Source: Pseudisothecium myosuroides
Lineage: Eukaryota > Streptophyta > Bryopsida > Hypnales > Lembophyllaceae
Assembly: GCA_951799445.1 (NCBI GenBank)
Contig: OX637297.1
Location: 8,494,001-8,558,000 of the forward strand
DNA: 64,000 nt
Reading direction: 5' to 3'
Under the pieces are notes generated by a model. The model was not told the DNA's origin. It did not search any database and saw nothing but the letters and a program-made list of their open reading frames with translations. This document shows positions 56,336 through 64,000 of the stretch, in pieces. Each line of letters begins with the position of its first letter. Position 1 is the stretch's first letter. The position numbers and the translations under genes were made by a program.

Positions 56336-58240
56336 AGAACATCTATTTTGAAGTTGAACAACTTGGGTTTTGGGTGTCACAAAGTACTACTTTTATGTGG
56401 CGAAACTTGAAATTTATTTTGAATTGAATAGTTGAAGAAGACTCACAGGTTCAGCTTCTTTGTGTTTAGGGGCGTTCTTTGTGCTCTTTGTAATCATGAG
56501 CCACATAATGACTGGAATTTTTTTTGAAACTACGGGGTCCCACACTAATTTCTTCACAATGTACACCTTGTAAATATTTTTCTAGTTACTGTCCAGGAAA
56601 GCAATACTTTAGAGTTAGGTACTACTATAGTTGAAACTTATGAACTTCCAAAGTTACATGCACATGAAAATAGTTTTAGAAATATTTGTTGCTTGGCTTC
56701 TGTGGCTTATAAAATAGCTTAGTGTTTTTTGTTCACGCCGAGATTTAAGACAGTAGGGCACAGATTTTTTGTGCTTAGTACCAATAAAAAATGTTTAGAG
56801 TATTTTCAACTTCACTTGCACAATTTATTTATTTATTTATTATTTTGAATATAAAATTCATGAAGGGAAAAAATGTGCATGTTTAAAATAATTCCCACAT
56901 GCAAAATCCATACAAGAATTAAATTATTGCACCTCATTTAAGAGGAATTAAGGAAAAAAATTAAAAATTATCCGCGGCTGCCTTGTAGTTAGTGGAATTG
57001 AATTCTAAATGTCATGAAATTTAATGACCATTTGAGGAAGAAAAAAATGTGCAAGTAGGAAATAATCTGTGCATGCAAAATGAATGTGGGGATGAAATTC
57101 TTGCAACTACTATGAAATAAATAATTTCATTTTATTTCTTCATGAACTGAATGCGGTGATGGATTTGAAATTGCTTAATAGAATATGTCCAACTTCTATA
57201 CTATTTGTTTCCTATCCATGTGCACTTATTTTATGAGTAATGAAATTATGGTTCTCTAAAATACAGGGCATGGCCCATTTTTCTTTAGTTAAGTAGCAAA
57301 TTTTTTTTAAAAAGAAAAAAAAAATGCGGCTACAAATTTGAAAGTGAAGTGTAGATTATGTCTAACTTCTACATTTTCTTTCTACACCCATGTGCACTTA
57401 TTTCATGAGTCATGAAATTATGGTTCGGTATAATGCATGACTTGATTCTTTTTTCTTGAGTTATATACCAAATTTTAAAAAATGGGTCACGAATTAAATA
57501 ATAATTGCCGGCATAATTGCCTTCCATTTCAATAAGTATGGCACTTGAAATCAATGATGACTTCTATGTTGGGCGGTATCATTTGGAATGCATGGCGGCA
57601 CCTTGTAAATGGTTTATGTTAATCATTGGAGCACTTTAAATCAATGATGGCTTGCACATGAAACGATACAATTAGGAATGCATGGCGGCTCATTGTAAGT
57701 AGTTTCTCTCATTATGAATGCTAATGATTTGATATGAATATGGAGTGTCGTGGCCCATACTACTGTAGTGAACAAACTCACACTTAATGATTGAGAAATT
57801 TTAATTATATTAGTGAGAACTCTAAAATAAAATCGTGTCATATCATTTTCCAAGGTCACTCATGTTTTTTTACTAATCAATGAAGTACATAGTACTAATA
57901 TTCATATGCATACTCTAGAATATTTACATATAGTTAGTACAGTCATTCACTTTTAGATGACATATATAAATTCATTGAAAATGACTGTATACTTTTAGAA
58001 TAATTAAATTGAATAATTTCTATTTTTTGCCATTCAAAACCAAATTAGTGCAGAATAATAGGAATTGCATAAATCAAAGAATGATGCTCATACATTCTAA
58101 ATTGACCTGTACAATATTAACAATTTCTATGATTTCTGGCACTGAAGTTTTTCTAAGTACAAGACAGAAATTACGACTCATATTTTTTTAAATACAGATT
58201 ATTTTGTACAATTCAAAACATATATTAGGCATTTCATGCA
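56336..58240. other. Spacer between the inverted satellite arrays, with degenerate units
   Basis: The segment at 57005-57075 (ATGTCATGAAATTTAATG, then AAAAAATGTGCAAG) is a decayed satellite unit in the minus orientation. A ~90-bp duplication with CAATGATG and GGAATGCATGGCGGC lies at about 57541-57720. No gene is supported. Confidence 0.5.
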
Positions 58241-58248
58241 AGAGGGTA

Positions 58249-58590
58249 ATACAGGGCCCCATTCATTCCCAATTTCTTTTATTGCACAAAGAGATGGTTT
58301 TGAAATGGATATTAATAGAATTTTGATTTTGATTCTAAATCCTAAGACTATTCACAACTTCCTTAAATTGAAAATCAATGGAGATTCTATGTATTTAATG
58401 TCCAAGATTATCAAGTTCCATAGATTTTCGAACGTGAATGCTAAAAAAAAATACCCTAATTAAACTTCACAATTTTTTTCGTATTTGGAATCAAAAACAA
58501 TACTCTATTTGTACCCATTCAATTATTTCAAATCCATCTCCACTTGCATTACAAAAAGTTGGGAATGAACAGGGGCCCTTTGTTGTAATG
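58249..58590. mobile_element. Probable MITE with GGGCCCC...TTCATTCCCAA inverted ends
   Basis: ACAGGGCCCCATTCATTCCC at 58249 is matched by the reverse complement of the segment ending at about 58590 (GGGCCCCTGTTCATTCCC). The interior is AT-rich and has no supported gene. The exact edges and target duplication are unclear. Confidence 0.55.
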
Positions 58591-58839
58591 TTCACAATTA
58601 GTAGGAAAGTCTTGAATTTTTGTACGTGAATGCTTTTAAAAAAAAATGACCAAGTTCTAAATATTCATAGGACATGGAACCCAACAAATTATGCCACTTA
58701 TACCCATTTCAAATACATTTCCACGTAAATTACAACAAATTGGGTATTGGGAAAAAATGTGGCTAGTATAGATTTGAAATTAAAGTTTTATTACATTATT
58801 TTGAACTTACATTACATTTTGTCTACATTACATTTGAAT

Positions 58840-60690
58840 GCAAGTGGAGATTAATTTTTTGCCCTTTTTTTGAAAGAGGAAAAAAATAGAACCAAAACCC
58901 ACAATTAACTATACTTAGTGGAACTTCAATCCCAATGTCATGAAATTTAATGGTGAGTGGAGGAGTGAAAAAAATGTGGAAGTTGCAAATAATTTCCACT
59001 TGGAGAATCCATGTGGAGATTAACTTCTTGCCCTCATTTTTGAAAGAGAAAAATAAATAAATAAATTAGCCATGAATTTGTTGTACTTAGTGGAACTTGA
59101 ATCCAAATGTCATGAAATTCAATGGCGAGTGGAGGAGTAAAAAAATGTGCAAGTTGTAAATAATCTCCACTTGGAGAATCCATGTGGAGATGAATTTTTT
59201 GCCCTTTTTTCGAAAGAGGAAAAAAATAGAACTAAAAACCATGAACTGTACTTAGTGGAACTTCAATCCGAATGTCATGAAATTTAATGCCGAGTGGAGG
59301 AGTGAAAAAACTGTGCAAGTTGCAAATAATTTTCACTTGGAGAATCCATGTGGAGATTAATTTTTTGCCCTTTTTTTGAAAGAGGAAAAAAATAGAACCA
59401 AAACCCATAATTAACTGTACTTAGTGGAACTTCAATCCCAATGTCATGAAATTTAATGGCAAGTGGAGGAGTGAAAAAAATGTGCAAGTTGCAAATAATT
59501 TTCACTTGGAGAATCCATGTGGATATTAATTTCTTGCCCTCATTTTTGAAAGAGAAAACTAAATAAATAAATTAGCCATGAATTTGCTGTACTTAGTGGA
59601 GCTTGAATCCAAATGTCATGAAATTCAATGGCGAGTGGAGGAGTAAAAAAATGCGCGAGTTGTAAATAATTTTCACTTGGAGAATCCATGTGGAGATTAA
59701 TTTCTTGCCCTCTTTTTTGAAAGAGAAAAATAAATAAAAAAATTAGCCATGAATTTGCTATACTTAGTGGAACTTGAATCCAAATGTCATGAAATTCAAT
59801 GGCGAGTGGAGGAGTAAAAAAATGTGCAAGTTGTAAATAATTTCCACTTGGAGAATCCATATGGAGATTAATTTTTTGCCCTTTTTTTGAAGGAAGAAAA
59901 AAATAGAACTAAAAACCATGAATTGTACTTAGTGGAACTTCAATCCAAATGTCATGAAATTTAATGCCGAGTGGAGGAGTGAAAAAACTGTGCAAGTTTT
60001 AAATAATTTTCACTTGGAGAATCCATGTGGAGATTAATTTCTTGCCTTCATTTTTGAAAGAGAAAAATGAATAAAAAAATTAGCCATGAATTTGCTGTAC
60101 TTAGTGGAACTTGAATCCAAATGTCATGAAATTCAATGGCGAGTGGAGGAGTAAAAATATGTGCAAGTTGTTAATAATCTCCATTTGGAGGATCCATATG
60201 GAGATTAATTTCTTGCCTTTATTTTTGAAAGAGATAAAAAATTTAACCTTAAATCATTTACTGTACTATGTCAAACTTGAATCCAAATGTCATGAAATTT
60301 AATGGCGATGGAGGAGGAAAAAAAAGTTGCAAGTTCAATTTTTTCTCTACTTGGAGAATCCATGTGGGAATGAAGTTTTTGCCTTTATTATTGAAATTAA
60401 ATGATCCATTAAAAAGAAGCCATTTGCTGTACTTACTAAGTGGAGTTTGAATCCAAATGTTATGAAATTTAATGGGTATTGGAACAGTAAAAGAAAATTG
60501 AAAATTGAAAATAATTTCTACCTACATGGATAAATTCTTCACATGGTTATGAAATTCTTACGCCTTGTCTTTCAAAGAGGGAAAAACATAAAAATATAAG
60601 CATTGGCTGTACTTTGAGGAACTTAAATTCAAATGTCATGATATTTAATGGTGAGTAGCAGCGATTTGAAAACTGGCAAAATTTCGCTCG
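58840..60690 (-). repeat. ~167-bp satellite array, about 11 units, minus orientation
   Basis: The same unit as at 53.5-56.3 kb in reverse complement. The anchor GTGGAGGAG recurs at 58957, 59129, 59294, 59463, 59634, 59805, 59971 and 60143, then more diverged at about 60308, 60479 and 60652, with spacings of 165-173 bp. Divergence grows toward 60.7 kb, as expected at an array edge. Confidence 0.95.
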
Positions 60691-61075
60691 CTTCCTACTT
60701 TATTTTTTTTCCCCTTAGTTTAAATTTTTTAAATCTTCCAAATATGAACATTTGACTAAGAACCTTCAACCTATTTTCAAATTGCTGGCAAGTACAGTGA
60801 CGAGGAAATACCCCAGAAGTACATATAATTTGAATGTCGTACACCTCTACATTGTTTTCTGACATGCACTTGTATTTATTTGAGGACTCATTAATCTAAA
60901 ATTCTTCAAAATGCAGGTGCTAAGGGTTACGTCGTAAATTTTAAAAAATGAGTGTCTGATGACTTGAATGTGGCCATGAATTTGGAAGTAATCCTAGAGT
61001 ATTTTCAACTTCTACATTTTATTTATCACCCAAATAGACTTATTTTAATGGGAAAGATTAAATAACCAAAGTAAC
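60691..61075. other. AT-rich spacer, nothing recognised
   Basis: No gene or repeat is seen by eye between the satellite edge and the ~175-bp tandem repeat. Confidence 0.4.
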
Positions 61076-61079
61076 CCTT

Positions 61080-61560
61080 GCATTTATGAATGTTGTCATC
61101 GATGTGATGCCATAAAAATATTTGCAAGTTCTGAGTTCATTTATTTTTGAAAATTAAATGCAACGCCTATGATCAATTTTCATGGAGTGCTATTGAATAC
61201 GGCGACTGCATTTTATTAATTTTGATGGACAAAAACGAATAGCCAAATCGTTGCTTTCATGAATGTTGTCATGGATGTGAATGATGCCATAAAAATATTT
61301 TCAAGTTGTGGGTTTATTTATTTTTGAAAATTAAATGCAACGCCTATGATTTATTTTCATGGAGTGCTTTAAATATAGCAACTACATTTTATGAATTTAG
61401 ATGGGCAAAAATAAATAGCACAAACCTTGCATTCATAAATGTTTTCATAGATGTGATGCCATTAAAAGTATTTCCAAGTTGTGGGCTTGTTTTTTTATGG
61501 AAATGAAAATACAACATCTAAATATGATTTATTTGCATGGAGTGTTTTTAAATCCAGTGA
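61080..61560. repeat. ~175-bp tandem repeat, about 2.7 units
   Basis: GAATGTTGTCAT...GATGTGATGCCAT recurs at about 61087, 61261 and 61438 and is followed each time by TATTTGCAAGTT-like and AAATGCAACGCCTATGAT-like words. The period is 174-177 bp and the sequence is unrelated to the 167-bp satellite. Confidence 0.8.
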
Positions 61561-61564
61561 CCAC

Positions 61565-61882
61565 ATTTAAAATTTAAGGGTTTAGAGTTTAGGGTTACAA
61601 GAGCATTCCTCGGGGTATGGCATTTGAAACTAGTTTTTTTAGGTTTACAGGATTTAAGGGTAGGGTTTTAAGGAATTAGGGTCACAATTCACGGTTAAAG
61701 GATTTTAGGGTTTAGGATTTAGGATTTAGAGTACGATTTAGGGTTTAGGACACCTGAAGAAGAGATTATGTCCCACAAACTCAAAACCCTAAATTATTAC
61801 TCTAAATTGTAAACCCTGAGTGTTGCTTTAAAAACTTTACCCTTGGACCCCTGGACCCTAAACCCTAAACCCTAAAACCCGC
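61565..61882. repeat. Degenerate interstitial telomere-like tract, head to head
   Basis: 61565-61755 carries many TTTAGGG-type words on the plus strand (GGGTTTAGAGTTTAGGG, TTTTAGGGTTTAGG). 61785-61882 carries the complementary CCCTAAA type, ending CCCTAAACCCTAAACCCTAA. The switch from G-rich to C-rich strand is near 61770. The repeats are imperfect throughout. Confidence 0.75.
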
Positions 61883-62727
61883 CACATACAAAATCGCATG
61901 AACCTCGCCAAAAGCAACTTCAAAGAGGTTTTCTGGTTTGACAGCAAGACACATGCAAAAAGAGAGCAGAATATGTTGCCCGGAACTGCAAAAATAGGGC
62001 CTGCAGTGGCGCTCCATGATTTTGTAAGTACATCATGTGGTAATGAGTCAATCAAATCCAGCAATAGTAAGGAACTGCCACGACGGGAGACTTTTTTGGG
62101 AGGGCATGAATTCACGCTGCCAGGCTTTCTACACCACGAAATCGGGCATCCGTTGACTTCGAAGAGTTTTGAAATTTTGCATTTTCGCGCCTTCCTTCCT
62201 TCCCGCGCTTTCCTTCGTACCCGCGCCTTTCTTCCTACCTGCGCCATCCTCCCTCAAGATTTCTCTTCTCTCCCGGTGACCTTGACGTCACCAGGTTTCC
62301 ATCGTAGCGCAAGAAGGCGGCTTTAGTTGCTCCATTCGCTTTGCTGCTTCTGCATTGCTCACGCATACCGCATTGCTATCTTTGATCTTGAGGAATGATT
62401 GTGCCATTCTCACAATTTCATGCAAACCCTCAAGTGTGTTATGACCTTCTCGTTTTCAGTGATATCAGTTCATAGTAAGCGATCTTGATCTTGGGTCAAT
62501 TTGCGCAGTACCTTGTTTCTCCCGTTGGTTGTGTATATCCTATGCGCTTACATTTCATGTTCTTTAGTTCTAGTGTTGCGATGGACATCAGTGAATTGTA
62601 GATGTTAGGATTCTGAACGTTTCTTGTGCGGACGAATGTGATCGAATATCCTCAATGCTGCTTTGCTATTGGACCCGACTTTTCCGCCGTATATTTCGGA
62701 AACACATCGCTTTGAAGAACAGTGTAC
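61883..62727 (+). promoter_or_regulatory. Probable promoter/leader start of the right-hand gene
   Basis: A frame of 142 codons is open on plus at 61898-62326, but an overlapping frame on minus is equally open and neither shows a domain. The CT-rich tract, 18-bp repeat and nearby telo-box words resemble the promoter side of the minus-strand block at 50.6-51.8 kb. Confidence 0.35.
62186..62257. repeat. 18-bp tandem repeat, four units
   Basis: CGCGCCTTCCTTCCTTCC and variants start at 62186, 62204, 62222 and 62240, an exact 18-bp period, pyrimidine-rich on plus. It lies in the probable promoter or leader region of the plus-strand gene at 63545. Confidence 0.85.
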
Positions 62728-63513
62728 TTGTCCTCGGGTCAACGATAACTCCCTTGTAGTGTTTTCATCACTGTATTTATTCTTGTTTCGACGAGAACTA
62801 TATGTGGTCGAATTGTTTTCTCGGAATACGGACTATTGTCGAGTCGACGATAACTTCATTAGTGTGTTTCTAGACACTTTCAGCCCTGCTACATTACAAG
62901 TAGTTAATATATTTTACGAAATCCTAAACTATAAAACATGATAGAGGATCTATCCTCGAGTCGACTATAATGGAGACTTCGTGTTTTGACCAGTATCATA
63001 TTTCGGAGTCTGACCGTATTGTTGGAAGTCAGCCTTCGAATGTAGAGGAAGGAAATTAGAAGTATAACTTATGATACTGAGGGCAATAGGAGAGTATGTA
63101 CTTGTTGACGACACTGGGGACGTTTCTGTAGTCTAGGGTGTTGTCGAGGGTGACTGACCTGCCTACAGTTTATTCGCCTATAAGTTACAGAGTCTTACTT
63201 CTGAAGTGACTTGGGTGACATCCTTTTTTATATCAGGATTTACCCTTTCTTTTACTAGGTACTATTAAAACATTAATTAGTGAACCACTTATACTCGAAT
63301 CGACTATACTGTCCAAAAATATTACATTGACGTCGGGTTTGGGAGTTGTGTTATTAAGCGTTGTCTTGTTTGTACTATACTACCTTGAGTTATATGTGTA
63401 TTCTCAATTTCTGAGTTATAGTTGCATTGGGTATTTCCTTTTTTTACAGTATAATATAGAGTTTTTTCCTCCGTATGAATAGTCGTAACCTGTTACCCTC
63501 GAGTCGATGATAA
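62728..63513 (+). promoter_or_regulatory. Leader with five copies of the palindrome
   Basis: Copies lie at 62728-62748, 62833-62853, 62950-62970, 63289-63309 and 63493-63513, with a weak half copy at about 63137-63157. The last ends about 31 bp before the ATG at 63545 and the first starts about 820 bp upstream, nearly the same spread as in the leader of the minus-strand gene. Outside the motif the two leaders are not obviously similar. Confidence 0.7.
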
Positions 63514-63544
63514 ATTTAACTGATGTCTTCTGCCTTATTGCAGA

Positions 63545-64000
63545 ATGGATATTCATGGGCCTGAAGAGTTTGATAACCCTGTTCCAATTCTTCCTCCGAG
63601 TGTTGCTGCTTGTGACGGAATCCCTCGTTCTTCTTGGAACACACTGGGAGTCACCCTCAAAAACGAAGCGGGAGATGACGTTGCAGACAGAGTTTGTCAA
63701 AGCGTCAACGCGGACCTCGTCATTGATATAGATGGTCGTCCGCTTGGTGACGAACGGGTTGCCGTTCAAATTGCGGAGTCTTTGTGCGAGGCCGAGGTCC
63801 CATCAGCTTGGATGTGGTCAATGCGCTCTTGGGACATTAAGAGGGTATTCTTGAACAATGCCAGTCTATATGACCATGAGCAGACACAGATATACAATGC
63901 GGTTGTATGTGCCTTGAACCATCGAGTTTGTGTTGGTGTGCGTTCCTATGAGAGCTCTCGAGGGCGGGTTGAAGTCGGTCTTCCTCCAAAAAAAGAATCT
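63545..64000 (+). CDS. Unrecognised gene, first 152 codons, cut by the window edge
   Basis: From ATG 63545 a plus-strand frame is open for 152 codons to the last base. It begins MDIHGPEEFDNPVPILPPSV and includes DLVIDIDGRPLGDERVAVQI, then SAWMWSMRSWDIKRVFLNNA, then QTQIYNAVVCALNHRVCVGV. Codon use and GC content are like the minus-strand block and unlike the AT-rich flanks, and there are no internal stops. I recognise no family and see no similarity to the 501-codon protein. The palindromes immediately upstream suggest shared regulation or common membership in the same system. An open frame on the opposite strand (63769-63416) is shorter and lacks this context. Confidence 0.6.
   Translation, partial: MDIHGPEEFDNPVPILPPSVAACDGIPRSSWNTLGVTLKNEAGDDVADRVCQSVNADLVIDIDGRPLGDERVAVQIAESLCEAEVPSAWMWSMRSWDIKRVFLNNASLYDHEQTQIYNAVVCALNHRVCVGVRSYESSRGRVEVGLPPKKES

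Noticed and set aside
53471..60480. Many open frames with repeated peptides such as NLHMDSPSGNYLQLAHFF in the satellite arrays
   Set aside because: They come from the 167-bp repeat on both orientations, start at different places and end at unit boundaries; no promoter or domain supports coding.
61565..61882. A true chromosome end
   Set aside because: The tract is short, degenerate, changes strand type inside and is followed by a gene.
45253..63513. CRISPR-like array made of the palindromes
   Set aside because: Spacing is irregular (about 50 to several hundred bases) and the context is eukaryotic with no cas-like genes.
1..64000. tRNA or rRNA genes
   Set aside because: No cloverleaf with A and B box words and no rRNA-like conserved blocks were noticed by eye. 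A covariance-model search would be decisive.

Overview
The window looks like nuclear DNA of a streptophyte. Supporting signs are TTTAGGG/CCCTAAA telomere-type repeats, a plant-style hAT transposase (BED finger plus DUF659 plus dimerisation domain), FCP1/NLI-type proteins with the DLNG form of motif I that I know from plant HAD-like proteins, GT-AG introns, and AT-rich DNA full of miniature transposons. I lean toward a charophyte alga or an early-diverging land plant but cannot place it further. Nothing suggests a prokaryote or an organelle.

Layout. 1-2.6 kb: AT-rich, one MITE. 2.6-10.8 kb: a decayed hAT transposase gene split by a 4.76-kb TG...CA insertion that duplicated ACATG; removing the insertion restores the reading frame. 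11.1-11.5 kb: a degenerate ~40-bp array. 11.8-15.2 kb (+): a decayed, 5'-truncated paralogue of the gene block at 43-46.6 kb. 15.2-42.5 kb: AT-rich intergenic or intronic DNA with several MITE families, some flanked by TTAA, some ending in GGGTGATTGC, some pogo-like. Two unrecognised minus-strand genes with phase-consistent exons are embedded there (20.7-19.15 kb and 37.1-35.96 kb). 42.5-49.8 kb (-): a higher-GC block. It holds a 501-codon gene with a DGQHR/ParB-like domain, then a long frame resembling a degenerate N4/N6 DNA methyltransferase with an acidic and coiled-coil tail, then an FCP1-like gene and a Ser/Arg-rich exon. 49.8-52 kb: leader and promoter of that block. 53.5-60.7 kb: a ~167-bp satellite in two arrays of opposite orientation. 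61.1-61.9 kb: a ~175-bp tandem repeat and a head-to-head telomere-like tract. 62.2-64 kb: the leader and first 152 codons of a plus-strand gene that runs off the window.

The most striking signal is a near-palindrome, about TATCSTCGRSTCGASRATA. It occurs about 17 times and only at 45.2-50.6 kb and 62.7-63.5 kb. Most copies lie in the ~0.8 kb just upstream of the start codons of the two divergent genes (ATG at 49798 on minus, 63545 on plus); others lie in probable introns and in the coding region. The two genes face away from each other across the inverted satellite arrays, so 49.8-63.5 kb has a mirror-like layout. A DGQHR/ParB-like protein joined to a methyltransferase-like region, beside dispersed palindromes that could be its target or a shared promoter element, is my best candidate for an undescribed system.

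Many recognisable frames carry in-frame stops with very few frameshifts. This fits decay by C-to-T change in methylated DNA, though other explanations are listed.
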